Assembly (NCBI RefSeq): GCF_002831665.1
Contig: NZ_CP025118.1
Coordinates: 62,001 to 126,000 of the forward strand
Direction of reading: 5' to 3'
DNA: 64,000 nt
From: Lacinutrix sp. Bg11-31
Lineage (GTDB): Bacteria; Bacteroidota; Bacteroidia; Flavobacteriales; Flavobacteriaceae
The translations under genes were made by a program, and so were the position numbers. The notes below the pieces were generated by a model. That model did no database searches. It was not told where the DNA came from and saw nothing but the letters and a program-made list of their open reading frames with translations. Shown piece after piece: positions 32,024 to 41,766 of this stretch. Position 1 is the first letter of the stretch. Each line of letters starts with the position of its first letter.

Positions 32024-35000
32024 TTACTCTATAGTCACAATTAAATCGTCCTGTTTTACCATACTTCCTTCTTTTAGGCTCACCGTTTTTACTGTTCCAG
32101 ATTTAAAAGCTGTTACGGTAGTTTCCATTTTCATGGCTTCGATAATAAAAAGCGGATCGTTTTCTTTTACTTCTTGTCCTTTTTTAACTAATACTTTATA
32201 AAGTGAACCTTGTAAAGGCGCTCCAATTTGGTTAGTATCTGCAGGATCTATTTTTGTATTTTGTTCAATTTTAATATTTAGGGATTTGTCTGTAATTTCT
32301 ACAAATCTGTTTTCGCCATTCACTTTAAAAAAGATGGTTCTAGAACCTAAATCGTTAGGGATACCCACCGAAAGCAATTTGATAATAACTGTTTTTCCTG
32401 GCTCTAATTCAATTAAAATTTCCTCCCGCAATTTCATACCAAAAAAGAAATTCTTAGTAGGAACTAAAGCAAGATTACCATAGGTTTTATAGTTTTCGTG
32501 CGCTTGCTCAAACACTTTTGGATATAAGGTGTAAGATAGGAAATCTTCCATTTCTATGTCTCTTGTAAAGCCTTTTTGGAACTTCTTTTTAAAAGCTTTG
32601 TACTCCTCATCAAAATCTATAGGTTCTAAATGTGCGTTTGGTCTATTAGTATATGGCTTTCTGTTTTTTAGAATAATTTTCTGAAGTTTTTTAGGGAATC
32701 CGCCTACTGGCTGTCCTAAATCTCCAACAAAGAAACTAATTACAGAATCTGGAAACGAAATCTCGTCACCACGTTTCATAACATCTTCTGTGGTTAGATT
32801 ATTGGTGACCATAAAAATGGCCATATCTCCAACAACTTTAGAACTTGGTGTTACTTTTATTAAGTTACCAAAGAGTTTATTAACTTCTGCGTACATTTTT
32901 TTTACTTCATCAAAACGGTCTGCTAAACCTAAAGCTGTGGCTTGCGGTCGTAAATTAGAATATTGTCCGCCAGGAATTTCATGTTCGAAAACCTCTGCTG
33001 TTCCTGCTTTTAAGTCAGACTCAAACGGATAATATAATTCGCGAGTATCTTCCCAGAAATTAGAAAACTGATTTAGTTTTGGCATATCGAAATCATGTGC
33101 TCTTGGTTGCCCTTTCATCATTTCTACAACCGCATTAAAATTAGGCTGAGACGTTAAGCCAGATAAGCCACTTAATGCTACATCTACAACATCAACACCA
33201 GCTTCAATAGCTTTTAAATACGTTGCTGTTTGTAATGATGAGGTGTCGTGTGTGTGTAAATGAATTGGTACGTTTACAGTGTCTTTTAAAGCCGAAACTA
33301 ACTCTGTTGCAGCATATGGTTTTAATAAACCTGCCATGTCTTTTATAGCAATCATGTGTGCTCCTGCGTTTTCTAAGTCCTTAGCGAGTTGCGTGTAGTA
33401 TTTAAGCGTGTATTTTGTTTCGTTTATATCTAAAATATCTCCTGTGTAACTTACGGCAGCTTCTGCAATTCCGCCAGTTTTATTTCGTACATAATTAATA
33501 CTTGGTTCCATAGCTTTTACCCAGTTTAGAGAATCGAAAATTCTAAAAACATCGACGCCATTCTCCCAAGATTTTTCAACGAATTTTTCTATTAAATTAT
33601 CTGGATACGCTTTATAACCAACAGCGTTAGAGCCACGTAATAACATTTGGAATAATATGTTTGGTACTGCTTTACGTAACTCTCTTAAACGCGTCCACGG
33701 ACTTTCGTGTAGGAAACGTAAGCAAACATCGAAAGTTGCGCCTCCCCAAACTTCCATACTAAAAGTGTTTGGATGGTTTTTAGCAAAACTTTCGGCTACC
33801 TTTAGCATATCGAACGTTCGCATTCTTGTTGCTAATAAAGATTGATGCGCATCACGCATTGTGGTATCTGTAAAATGAATTTTTTTCTCGTCTTTTAACC
33901 AAGCACAGAATTTTTCTGGTCCTAATTCTGTAAGCCTATCTTTTGTGCCTTTTGGATAGGCTTCAGATAAACTGAACTTTGGAACTTTAGGTGTTCTAAA
34001 GACTTTGTTTTCTTCAATGAACTTTACGTCCGAATTTCCATTAACAATGACTTCAGCTAAAAAATTAACCACTTTAGAGGTTCTGTCTTGCGGTAGTTTT
34101 ATTTTAAATAGGGCTGGCGTATTCTGAATAAAATTAACTGTTACTTTTCCATCTTTAAAGGTTGGATGCTGAATAACATTTTGTAAAAAATGAATATTCG
34201 TCTTCACACCACGAATTCTAAACTCTTTTAGTGCACGCACCATTTTACGCGTTGCTCCATCTAAAGTTCTTCCGTGAGAGGATACTTTTACTAACATAGA
34301 ATCGAAAAACGGGCTCACTTGATAGCCTTGATAAATGCTTCCTGCATCTAAACGAATTCCCATTCCAGAGGCACTTCTATAAGTGGTTACATTACCATAA
34401 TCTGGTGTAAAATTATTTGAAGGATCTTCGGTTGTTAATCGACATTGTAAAGCAAAACCGTAGGTTGCTATGGTTTCTTGACCGTATATTTTAATTTGCT
34501 CGCTGTCTAACTTGTAATTTCCAGCGATAAAAATTTGTGTTTTTACTATGTCTATTCCTGTTACCATTTCGGTAACTGTATGTTCTACTTGTATTCTTGG
34601 ATTTACTTCAATAAAAAAGATGTTATCTTCTTTATCTACTAAAAATTCAACTGTACCAATATTATTATAACCCACTTCTGTAGCAATGGCAACGGCATAT
34701 TTATATAAACTCTGTTTTACAGTATCGCTTACATTAAATGAAGGTGCAATTTCTACAACTTTTTGATGACGACGTTGTACAGAGCAATCTCGCTCATGTA
34801 AGTGACGAATATTACCATGATTATCTGCTACAATTTGTACTTCAATATGTTTTGGATCTTCTACATATTTTTCTAAAAACATGGTGTCGTCTCCAAAAGC
34901 ATTTAGTGCTTCGTTTCTAGCAGAATCAAAATTGATTTCTAAATCTTCGTCTTTTCTAATAATACGCATGCCACGTCCTCCACCTCCAGAAGCTGCTTTT

Positions 35001-35476
35001 AGCATTAAAGGATAACCAATGGTTGCGGCTTCGGACAAAGCGACTTTAAGTGATGATAGTTTTTTTTTATTACTTTCAATAATAGGAACATTACATTTTA
35101 CGGCTACTTTTTTAGCGGTAATTTTGTCTCCTAAAGCATCCATAACCTCAGGCTTTGGGCCTATAAAAATAATACCGTTTGCTGCGCATTGTCTTGCGAA
35201 TTCAGAGTTTTCAGATAAAAAACCATAACCAGGATGTATGGCATCTACGTTTTTTGCTTTTGCTAAATCTATAATTTGAGCAATATCTAAATAGGGTTTT
35301 AAAGGTTGGTTATCCTCTCCAATTTGGTAAGACTCATCTGCTTTATTTCTGTGTTGCGAGTAACGGTCTTCATAAGTGTAAAGTGCGACAGTAGTTAAAT
35401 TTAACTCTGTACAAGCACGTAAAACGCGAATAGCAATTTCGCCTCTATTTGCTACAAGAACCTTTTTAATTTTCAT
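32024..35476 (-). CDS. pyc: Pyruvate carboxylase
   Basis: At 1150 residues this is a full-length, single-chain pyruvate carboxylase, which makes oxaloacetate from pyruvate, ATP and bicarbonate to refill the TCA cycle. Domains in order are: biotin carboxylase (KVLVANRGEIAIR, GGGGRGM in the ATP-grasp, EVNPRIQVEHTVTE), the HMG-CoA lyase-like carboxyltransferase (DTTMRDAHQSLLATR near 545, HLHTHDTS) and the biotin carrier at the C-terminus with the biotinylated lysine in EAMKMETTV near residue 1110. It follows a conserved hypothetical gene by 13 bases and is probably co-transcribed with it. Confidence 0.97.
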   Translation of the reverse strand: MKIKKVLVANRGEIAIRVLRACTELNLTTVALYTYEDRYSQHRNKADESYQIGEDNQPLKPYLDIAQIIDLAKAKNVDAIHPGYGFLSENSEFARQCAANGIIFIGPKPEVMDALGDKITAKKVAVKCNVPIIESNKKKLSSLKVALSEAATIGYPLMLKAASGGGGRGMRIIRKDEDLEINFDSARNEALNAFGDDTMFLEKYVEDPKHIEVQIVADNHGNIRHLHERDCSVQRRHQKVVEIAPSFNVSDTVKQSLYKYAVAIATEVGYNNIGTVEFLVDKEDNIFFIEVNPRIQVEHTVTEMVTGIDIVKTQIFIAGNYKLDSEQIKIYGQETIATYGFALQCRLTTEDPSNNFTPDYGNVTTYRSASGMGIRLDAGSIYQGYQVSPFFDSMLVKVSSHGRTLDGATRKMVRALKEFRIRGVKTNIHFLQNVIQHPTFKDGKVTVNFIQNTPALFKIKLPQDRTSKVVNFLAEVIVNGNSDVKFIEENKVFRTPKVPKFSLSEAYPKGTKDRLTELGPEKFCAWLKDEKKIHFTDTTMRDAHQSLLATRMRTFDMLKVAESFAKNHPNTFSMEVWGGATFDVCLRFLHESPWTRLRELRKAVPNILFQMLLRGSNAVGYKAYPDNLIEKFVEKSWENGVDVFRIFDSLNWVKAMEPSINYVRNKTGGIAEAAVSYTGDILDINETKYTLKYYTQLAKDLENAGAHMIAIKDMAGLLKPYAATELVSALKDTVNVPIHLHTHDTSSLQTATYLKAIEAGVDVVDVALSGLSGLTSQPNFNAVVEMMKGQPRAHDFDMPKLNQFSNFWEDTRELYYPFESDLKAGTAEVFEHEIPGGQYSNLRPQATALGLADRFDEVKKMYAEVNKLFGNLIKVTPSSKVVGDMAIFMVTNNLTTEDVMKRGDEISFPDSVISFFVGDLGQPVGGFPKKLQKIILKNRKPYTNRPNAHLEPIDFDEEYKAFKKKFQKGFTRDIEMEDFLSYTLYPKVFEQAHENYKTYGNLALVPTKNFFFGMKLREEILIELEPGKTVIIKLLSVGIPNDLGSRTIFFKVNGENRFVEITDKSLNIKIEQNTKIDPADTNQIGAPLQGSLYKVLVKKGQEVKENDPLFIIEAMKMETTVTAFKSGTVKTVSLKEGSMVKQDDLIVTIE

Positions 35477-35489
35477 CTTTAGTAGTGTG

Positions 35490-36551
35490 TTATTTAATTA
35501 TGTATGGGTTTTCGTTTTGGTAATTACGCATTACAAAGTCTAGGGCTGCTTTAAGCAATTCTCCCATGTTTTTAGCACGTTTAAACCTAACATCTCCTGT
35601 TAAATCGAACAAGCCTAATTTTAATTGTTTAATTTTTTCGGGTGAAGAAATTTGATCTCTCTTCATGCATAATATTAAATGGCGTAAACGCTTTTGTTCA
35701 CTTTTAGCACGTTTTGCAAGTAGTGAGCGTTCCTCTTTTTCGTATTGTTTTATAGAGCCTCTAGTTAATACCTCCGCACTCATTTCTACCAATGGATTGT
35801 TTTCTTTTAAAAACTGAGGTTTATAAACTTTAGGGTTGCCTTCGTAACTTTGTTGGTCGAAATCTACAGCACGAATACGGTATTGTTTACGGTCGAAATC
35901 GTGTGTAATTACAATAACGTAATTGTACGAGCGCATATCAGCTAACAACCTTACAAAACAACGTTCGTTAAACTTTACAAATTCTTTTGCTAAAGCTCTT
36001 CTGTCTTGTTCTGTAATGGTGTGTAAATGTTCTTTTATATAAATGTCTCCAGGAATTCCAGAGATGTGCTCTTCAATTAATGTGTCTTTATGAACTAAAA
36101 AATTGATGTGATTAGGAGAGAGTATGTCTTCTAACTCTAAACCATAAATACGTGAGGCATCTGCCTTTTTTATATAAAGAAAGATGTAGTTATCGTTTAA
36201 TACGTTTCTTACCTTAATACGAAAAGGCTTCGTGTTACCAAAGGTGCAAAAATCGATACTATCAATATTTAAATAGGGTAGAATACTATCGCTTCCATCA
36301 GAATGTAAGATGGAATACATTTGCTTTAAGCTGTTTTGTATTTCTTCGCGTTCGTGTTCTGCATAGTAACAGCTTACCCAAAGCGTATCGACATCTTTAT
36401 CGTCGAAAACTTCTATAGCGCCTTGAAAGCGCAGTAAGTCATCATAAAAAATCGGAATTTTTATATTCCTGCCTTGAGCAGTTAAGTAGTTAGATAGTTG
36501 GGCAGTAATAGGATAGGCAGGCTTTTTTTTAGAAATTAATTTTTCGTTCAT
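35490..36551 (-). CDS. Conserved hypothetical protein, upstream partner of pyc
   Basis: I cannot name a family for this 353-residue cytosolic protein. FRIKVRNVLNDNYIFLYIKKADASRIYGLELE and LVHKDTLIEEHISGIPGD in the middle look like the N-lobe and hinge of a kinase-like fold. YRIRAVDFDQQSYEGN (V-D-F-D near residue 228) could be the metal-binding loop of such a fold. The C-terminal 100 residues are basic and helical. It lies directly upstream of pyc, an arrangement that hints at a shared operon. A kinase-like function is only a suggestion. Confidence 0.6.
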   Translation of the reverse strand: MNEKLISKKKPAYPITAQLSNYLTAQGRNIKIPIFYDDLLRFQGAIEVFDDKDVDTLWVSCYYAEHEREEIQNSLKQMYSILHSDGSDSILPYLNIDSIDFCTFGNTKPFRIKVRNVLNDNYIFLYIKKADASRIYGLELEDILSPNHINFLVHKDTLIEEHISGIPGDIYIKEHLHTITEQDRRALAKEFVKFNERCFVRLLADMRSYNYVIVITHDFDRKQYRIRAVDFDQQSYEGNPKVYKPQFLKENNPLVEMSAEVLTRGSIKQYEKEERSLLAKRAKSEQKRLRHLILCMKRDQISSPEKIKQLKLGLFDLTGDVRFKRAKNMGELLKAALDFVMRNYQNENPYIIK

Positions 36552-36631
36552 AGTTATTGTGGAAAGTCTATAAGTTAGCTAAAAATTAATTAAAATACAA
36601 TGCGTGCATAATATATTTTAATAATATAAAT

Positions 36632-36668
36632 AAAAAAAGCAGCCTAAATTTTTAGGCTGCTTTTTTTT
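36632..36668. terminator. Bidirectional intrinsic terminator
   Basis: GCAGCCTAAA and TTTAGGCTGC flank a short loop, with seven A on one side and eight T on the other. It ends the ilvE transcript on the minus strand, upstream of the pyc operon. Confidence 0.9.
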
Positions 36669-36708
36669 GGCTGTATTTGAGTAAGTACTACTTATCGAAT
36701 ATTGTTTG

Positions 36709-37776
36709 CTAAATTTTAACTCTCCATCCAAAAGGATCTTCGGTTTTATTAGTTTGTATTGCCACAATACGCGCTTTTAATTTACTAGCGTAAGTGTCTT
36801 TTAATTCTGGTAAATCGAAATCTGAATCTCTAAAACCAAAACCAGAAATAGGAGAAATTACAGCTGCTGTTCCAGCACCAAAAATTTCTTTTAAACTTCC
36901 GTTTTTAGCAGCTTCAACAAGTTCGCTAACTTTTATTTTTCTTACCTCAGTGTTTATGCCTTCCGCTTTAGCGATATCTAAAATACTTTTTCTAGTAATT
37001 CCATCAAGAATTCTGTCGCTTACAGGAGAGGTAATTAATGTATCGTTAATACGTATAAAAACATTCATTGCACCAGCTTCTTCAATGTATTCGTGAGATG
37101 TATCGTCTGTCCAGATTACTTGTTGATATCCTTTGTCTTTCGCTAATTGTGTTGGGTAAAATTGTCCAGCATAATTACCACCAGCTTTAGCAAAACCAAC
37201 ACCACCATTTGCGGAACGCGAATATGTTTCTTCGATTAAAACTTTTACTTTTCCAGAAAAATAAGGTCCAGAAGGTGCACAAGCAATAATAAATTTATAC
37301 TCGTCTGCAGGAGACGCGTGGAAACCTTCTCCAGTAGCAAAAACAAAAGGTCTAAGGTATAAAGAGCTTCCTTCTTTAGTAGGAATCCAATCTTTTTCTA
37401 AGTCTAAAAGGGCTTTTAAACCTTCCATAAAATAGTTTTCAGGAATTTCTGGAATACATAAGCGCTTTGCCGAAATGTTTAAACGTTTTACGTTATCCAT
37501 TGGGCGAAATAAAAGCACATCATCATTAGCGTCTTTATAGGCTTTCATACCTTCAAAAATAGATTGTCCGTAATGAAAAATCTTTGCTGAAGGCATTAAC
37601 GTAATAGGTGCAAAAGGCTCAATTTTTGGTTGTTGCCATTTCCCATCCTTATAATCGCATGTTAGCATGTGATCTGAAAATACTTGACCAAAAGCAAGAT
37701 TGTTAAAATCGATACTATCAATTTTAGAGTTTTTTGCTTTTATAATTTCTACTTGATCTTTAGTTATGTTTCCCAT
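36709..37776 (-). CDS. ilvE: Branched-chain amino acid aminotransferase
   Basis: The 355-residue PLP fold-type IV enzyme is of the longer (eukaryote-like, class IIa) branched-chain aminotransferase group. FHYGQSIFEGMKAYK lies near residue 87, LYLRPFVFATGEGFH near 160, and FAKAGGNYAGQF near 200 contains the PLP-binding lysine. EEAGAMNVFIRI and ITRKSILDIAKAEGI complete the cofactor-phosphate loop. It makes and breaks down leucine, isoleucine and valine. A TACTTTTG -7 box lies 25 bases upstream, and a bidirectional terminator lies downstream. Confidence 0.95.
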   Translation of the reverse strand: MGNITKDQVEIIKAKNSKIDSIDFNNLAFGQVFSDHMLTCDYKDGKWQQPKIEPFAPITLMPSAKIFHYGQSIFEGMKAYKDANDDVLLFRPMDNVKRLNISAKRLCIPEIPENYFMEGLKALLDLEKDWIPTKEGSSLYLRPFVFATGEGFHASPADEYKFIIACAPSGPYFSGKVKVLIEETYSRSANGGVGFAKAGGNYAGQFYPTQLAKDKGYQQVIWTDDTSHEYIEEAGAMNVFIRINDTLITSPVSDRILDGITRKSILDIAKAEGINTEVRKIKVSELVEAAKNGSLKEIFGAGTAAVISPISGFGFRDSDFDLPELKDTYASKLKARIVAIQTNKTEDPFGWRVKI

Positions 37777-37801
37777 GAAAATATTGTGTGTTTTTCTAGT
37801 G

Positions 37802-37809
37802 CAAAAGTA
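37802..37809 (-). promoter_or_regulatory. Bacteroidota -7 box (TACTTTTG) for ilvE
   Basis: The minus strand reads TACTTTTG, an exact TAnnTTTG match, about 25 bases before the ilvE ATG. Confidence 0.55.
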
Positions 37810-37852
37810 CAGAATTAAGAATTAAGAAATCGGGTTTTTCATCTTAAAATAC

Positions 37853-37860
37853 TATCTTTG
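37853..37860 (+). promoter_or_regulatory. Bacteroidota -7 box (TATCTTTG) for DUF4920 operon
   Basis: TATCTTTG lies 34 bases before the ATG of the DUF4920 lipoprotein gene, giving a leader of about 28 bases. It is divergent from the ilvE promoter, with the two boxes only 43 bases apart. Confidence 0.6.
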
Positions 37861-37894
37861 AAGGAGTGAAAAATAATTTAATAAATATAGTAAT

Positions 37895-38401
37895 ATGAGA
37901 AAAGTAGTATTAGCACTAGCTGTTGTTTTTAGTATTGTAGCTTGTAAAGAAGCTAAAAAAGAAGAAGCTGTTGAGGTAGTTAAAGAAATGGCTGTTAATT
38001 ACAAGTCGTTTGGAGAAGCAATTATTGCAGACGATGCTGTTGATGCAAAATCTATGGCAGAACATTATAAAGCAATGAATGTTGGAGATAGTATAAACAG
38101 CAAAATGATAGCAAAAGTAGACGAGGTTTGCCAAGCAAAAGGTTGCTGGATGAAATTAGATTTAGACAATGGTGAACAAGTTATGGTTAAGTTTAAAGAT
38201 TATGGTTTTTTTATGCCTAAAAACATTGCAGGACAAGAAGTAATTATAAACGGTAAAGCGTATGTAAACGAAGTGCCTGTAGAAGAGTTACGTCATTATG
38301 CTGAAGATGCTGGTAAATCTAGCGAAGAAATTGCGTTAATTACAGAGTCTAAAAAAACATACTCTTTTGAGGCTGATGGTGTTTTATTAGTAGAAGAATA
38401 A
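37895..38401 (+). CDS. DUF4920 lipoprotein
   Basis: The 168-residue protein has a lipoprotein signal (ALAVVFSIVAC, lipid Cys at residue 17) and a charged linker. A DUF4920 domain follows: VDEVCQAKGCWMKLDLDNGEQVMVKFKDYGFFMP, in which CQAKGCWM has two cysteines that might bind metal or form a disulfide, then AGQEVIINGKAYVNEV and VEELRHYAEDAGKS. The family resembles OB-fold-like domains and its role is not known. It is the first gene of a four-gene run with a cytochrome-like lipoprotein 3 bases downstream, then mnmD. Confidence 0.88.
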   Translation: MRKVVLALAVVFSIVACKEAKKEEAVEVVKEMAVNYKSFGEAIIADDAVDAKSMAEHYKAMNVGDSINSKMIAKVDEVCQAKGCWMKLDLDNGEQVMVKFKDYGFFMPKNIAGQEVIINGKAYVNEVPVEELRHYAEDAGKSSEEIALITESKKTYSFEADGVLLVEE

Positions 38402-38404
38402 AAA

Positions 38405-38848
38405 ATGAAATATCTACTTTGCTTAATAAGTTTAGCTTTTGTTTTAAGTTGTAACTCCAACACAAAAGATAACGCTAAACAAGAAGAGAAATCTGAAATG
38501 AAAGTTTATGATATGTATGAGCCGTCTGAAATGGCGATTCTCATGAACGAATTTTATGCCATAAATGAGAAAATTAAAGCAGATATTCTAGCAGGTAATA
38601 CTCCAGAGGAATTTCCTTTAGATTTTATGAAGATTCATAGAGCAGAGCTTTCCGATTTTAAAAAAAGAAATGCAAAGTTTGAGGCTTTTTCAAAGCTATA
38701 CATTGAAGCGGAAAAAGAAGTTTTTAATACAGAATCTAGCTTTCCTGTAGAAGAACGATTTAATAATGCTATTGGTGTTTGTATTTCTTGCCACCAAACA
38801 GAATGTACAGGACCAATACCAAGAATTAAGAAGCTACTAATTAAATAG
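38405..38848 (+). CDS. Cytochrome c-like lipoprotein with a CxxCH motif
   Basis: The 147-residue protein has a lipoprotein signal ending FVLSC (Cys at residue 16). The mature part is helical (YEPSEMAILMNEFYAINEKIKADIL), and a single heme-attachment motif CISCH lies near residue 133, close to the C-terminus. That layout (a four-helix body with the heme motif on the last helix) resembles class II cytochromes c'. A nearby C (HQTEC) is extra. It probably binds heme in the periplasm, given that a cytochrome maturation system exists; this is inferred from one motif. Confidence 0.7.
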   Translation: MKYLLCLISLAFVLSCNSNTKDNAKQEEKSEMKVYDMYEPSEMAILMNEFYAINEKIKADILAGNTPEEFPLDFMKIHRAELSDFKKRNAKFEAFSKLYIEAEKEVFNTESSFPVEERFNNAIGVCISCHQTECTGPIPRIKKLLIK

Positions 38849-38853
38849 TTTAT

Positions 38854-39528
38854 TTGGAACGTAAAATAATAATTACAGACGATGGTTCTACAACTATCCA
38901 CATACCAGAGTGGAACGAGCAATATCATTCTACACATGGAGCAATACAAGAGGCTAAGCATGTTTATTTAGAACATGGCTTAGCCTATTTTTGTGCTTCA
39001 GAAGGCTACATGAAACAGTCTCAAATTTCTATTTTAGAAATAGGTTTCGGTACAGGTTTAAATGCTTTTTTAACAGCGATTAAAGCCAAAGAGTTAAACT
39101 TGAATTGTAATTATGTTGGTGTAGAAGGTTTTCCTATTTCTAAAGAAGAATTAAAAGCTTTAAACTATTCTGAAGTACTAAAGCATGAAAATACTTTTAA
39201 TGCTATTCATGATAGTGAATGGGAAAGTAGTTTTACTATCTCTGAAAATTTCAATCTTAAAAAACAACAGAAGCAGTTTTCTGGGATAACAGATAAAAAT
39301 AAGTTTGATATTGTTTATTTCGATGCCTTTGGGCCAAGAGTACAACCAGAGTTATGGACAGAGGCTATTTTTAAAAGCATGTACGAAGCCATGAAGCCAA
39401 ATGGTGTGTTAGTTACGTATTGCGCTCAAGGTCATGCTAGACGCGCTATGATTTCGGTTGGTTTTACTGTAGAGAAAGTAAAAGGTCCTCCAGGAAAACG
39501 ACACATGTTGAGAGCTGTTAAATTATAG
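38854..39528 (+). CDS. mnmD: tRNA U34 mnm5s2U-forming methyltransferase (MnmD-type)
   Basis: The 224-residue SAM-dependent enzyme matches the stand-alone MnmD/DUF752 family, equivalent to the N-terminal half of E. coli MnmC, which methylates nm5s2U to mnm5s2U at the tRNA wobble position. HSTHGAIQEAKHVYLEHGL, ILEIGFGTGLNAF (SAM motif I), FDIVYFDAFGPRVQPELW and GVLVTYCAQGHARRAM, with VEKVKGPPGKRHMLRA at the end, are family hallmarks. The start is TTG, 5 bases after the preceding stop; no ATG fits the conserved N-terminus. No MnmC2-like oxidase domain is present. Confidence 0.9.
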   Translation: MERKIIITDDGSTTIHIPEWNEQYHSTHGAIQEAKHVYLEHGLAYFCASEGYMKQSQISILEIGFGTGLNAFLTAIKAKELNLNCNYVGVEGFPISKEELKALNYSEVLKHENTFNAIHDSEWESSFTISENFNLKKQQKQFSGITDKNKFDIVYFDAFGPRVQPELWTEAIFKSMYEAMKPNGVLVTYCAQGHARRAMISVGFTVEKVKGPPGKRHMLRAVKL

Positions 39529-39655
39529 TTGCTATTTTGGTTTTAAAGAATTATTTCAATCAAAATCATCAATTTTAAACTTTAATATTTAACGAAACAT
39601 TAGTGCTTTAGGTGTTTATCGCTATCAACTAAAATTGTATTTTTATAAAAAAGAG

Positions 39656-40558
39656 ATGCGAGTACTTATTACAGGAGCAACAGGTCTAATTGGAACTGAA
39701 ATTGTAAAAAAATGTCATAATAATGGCATTGCGGTTAATTACTTAACAACAAGTAAATCTAAAAAAGAAAACACTGCTAGTTATCAAGGCTTTTATTGGA
39801 ATCCTAGTAAAGCCGAAATTGATGTTAACTGTGTAAAAGATGTAGATGTTATTATTCATTTAGTAGGATCTAGTATCTCTAAACGTTGGACAGAAGCTAA
39901 CAAACAGGTTATGATTAGTAGTAGGCTAGAAACTACAGCTTTACTACATGAAACAGTTAAAAACAATCCTAATAACATAAAACAAATTATTTCTGCAAGC
40001 GCTATTGGTTATTATCCAGACTCTCTAACTAACTACTATACTGAGGAAGAAAAACAAATTAGCGATTCTTTTCTTGGTAAAGTTGTGCAAGAATGGGAGC
40101 AAGCAGTAGACGCTTTTAAAACCTTAAATATTACCGTTTCTAAAATAAGAATTGGTATTGTGTTTTCTAAAAAAGGAGGTGCTTTTCCACAATTAGCAAA
40201 ACCAATTAAGCTTGGAGTAGGAGCTGCAATGGGAAGTGGTGAGCAATGGATGTCTTGGATTCATTTAAAAGATTTAACAAACATATTCCTTCATGTTCTA
40301 GAACATAAATTAGAAGGTGTTTATAATGGTGTTGCACCAAATCCTGTAACAAATCAAGCAGTTACAAAAGCTATTGCAAGGCAACTAAAAATGCCGTTAA
40401 TTTTGCCAAACATTCCAAAATTCGCTATGAAATTTGTGCTTGGTGAAATGCATACTCTTTTATTTGAAAGCCAGCGTGTGTGTTCTAAAAAGATTGAGAA
40501 AACTGGTTTTGAGTTTGAATATGTTAATTTAGAATTGGCTTTAGAGGAGTTGGTGTAG
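39656..40558 (+). CDS. TIGR01777-family NAD-dependent epimerase/dehydratase (SulA-like)
   Basis: The protein (300 residues from the ATG at MRVLITGATGLIG) is an extended short-chain dehydrogenase of the TIGR01777/YfcH group. ITGATGLIGTEI is the NAD(P) glycine motif, IIHLVGSSISKRW replaces the usual NN-A-G segment, and SASAIGYYPDS carries the catalytic Ser with Y-x-x-x-K partly altered, as in this family. IRIGIVFSKKGGAFPQLAKPIKLG and SWIHLKDLTNIFL are typical. An upstream TTG is unlikely as start. The substrate is unknown; relatives are involved in cell division and nucleotide-sugar metabolism. Confidence 0.87.
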   Translation: MRVLITGATGLIGTEIVKKCHNNGIAVNYLTTSKSKKENTASYQGFYWNPSKAEIDVNCVKDVDVIIHLVGSSISKRWTEANKQVMISSRLETTALLHETVKNNPNNIKQIISASAIGYYPDSLTNYYTEEEKQISDSFLGKVVQEWEQAVDAFKTLNITVSKIRIGIVFSKKGGAFPQLAKPIKLGVGAAMGSGEQWMSWIHLKDLTNIFLHVLEHKLEGVYNGVAPNPVTNQAVTKAIARQLKMPLILPNIPKFAMKFVLGEMHTLLFESQRVCSKKIEKTGFEFEYVNLELALEELV

Positions 40559-40654
40559 TGGAGATTAGCTGAAAATTTATAGATAAAATATGTTTTGAGT
40601 CGTTTCTTAGGCTAAATGTAATTATACTTTTTAAGAACTTAAATAACTCCAAAA

Positions 40655-40690
40655 ATAAAAGCCACATCTCACGACATGGCTTTTTAATAT
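40655..40690. terminator. Terminator module (AAAAGCCACATC type), copy 1
   Basis: AAAAGCCA and TGGCTTTTT pair around a loop containing a second short pairing, and the sequence continues AATATAACGTATAGAAATCTA. A close relative of the whole block lies at about 43.27 kb. It separates the convergent epimerase and lipoprotein genes. Confidence 0.8.
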
Positions 40691-40725
40691 AACGTATAGA
40701 AATCTAGCTGTGTTTACAGCTATAA

Positions 40726-41490
40726 TTAGTTTACATATTCAAATACGGTAGAGTATGTGCTTTGTTGAGAATCTTCAGTAGAAATTGCTGTTATTGTAGC
40801 AGAAGTTGGATAGTTTTCACTATCGTAAACATAATTAACTGTAATAGTGTATATAATTTCTCCTTGAGCATTTTTGTAAACAATTTGAGAAGGGTTGTTT
40901 ACTGGTAAAAGTAATCTTGCTTGTACTATTTCTGGTACTTGAGGATTAACACTAAAGTTTAATTGTACACCATCTAAAACTTCAATAATACCACCAGCTT
41001 GTAATGTGTAGAAATATGGGTTATGTGTATTATCGTAAGTAATATCTGCTGTAAATATTTCTGTAGTGTAGCTATTTGTGTTAAAATCGTATTCTTCTTC
41101 GTAAAACTCTATCTTTTTAGGGTTTCCGTTATTATCGTAATTTAAAACGTTACCAGTTTCAAAAGCATCATAAGGTGAATCGTATAATTCTTCTATGTTT
41201 AAATTATCTCCATTTCCAGTAATGTTAGATAAATCTCCATTACTGTATACAAAAATACTAGTTTCTACACCATCAGAAATAGTGTTTAAAGAGCCATTTG
41301 TGTTATAAGATAATGCTATGTTTTTATTCTCTTGCGCATCTTGAGCAGAGACTACAGATATAGACTGTACAAGCTTAGTTGCAACATTTCCGTTTGTATT
41401 ATTAAATTCATCTGTAGCAGAGTCTTCAGAGCAATTTGTAACTAGCATAGCTGTGCATAAAAGAGTAATAAAATAGAATGCTTTTTTCAT
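40726..41490 (-). CDS. Hypothetical lipoprotein
   Basis: The 254-residue protein has a lipoprotein signal ending AMLVTNC (lipid Cys at residue 20), an acidic linker, and a beta-rich body. Repeats such as LSYNTNGSLNTISDG, FVYSNGDLSNITGN and LNYDNNGNPKKIEFY resemble the YD-type or DUF4595-like strand repeats common in Bacteroidota lipoproteins. It is probably anchored in the outer membrane. No function or partner is evident. It is transcribed alone, with a module-type terminator behind it. Confidence 0.72.
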   Translation of the reverse strand: MKKAFYFITLLCTAMLVTNCSEDSATDEFNNTNGNVATKLVQSISVVSAQDAQENKNIALSYNTNGSLNTISDGVETSIFVYSNGDLSNITGNGDNLNIEELYDSPYDAFETGNVLNYDNNGNPKKIEFYEEEYDFNTNSYTTEIFTADITYDNTHNPYFYTLQAGGIIEVLDGVQLNFSVNPQVPEIVQARLLLPVNNPSQIVYKNAQGEIIYTITVNYVYDSENYPTSATITAISTEDSQQSTYSTVFEYVN

Positions 41491-41766
41491 AATTAATTTG
41501 TGAAATTGTTAGTTTAATAAGTTGTGAAAATTAGGTTTAGTTATTACAAGAAGTCTTTTAATTAATTGTTATTGAAATCCTTTTAACAGATTTCAAAGAT
41601 AGCAGAAATTTTGTGAAACTAAAATCGTTCGGAATAGGTGAACAAAAAAAAACATCATTTTACGATGTGGATTCCATGATAATTAAAAAAAAATTAGTTA
41701 TATTTTTCACTAACTATAATGAGAATTAGTTATTGAAGTGTTTTTGTAAACTTAGGAATTGGTTTT

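Noticed and set aside
39590..39612. AACGAAACATTAGTG, like the edge of the cassette upstream sites
   Set aside because: No stem upstream and no complementary CACTAA arm after the following epimerase gene. Probably chance or a decayed relic.
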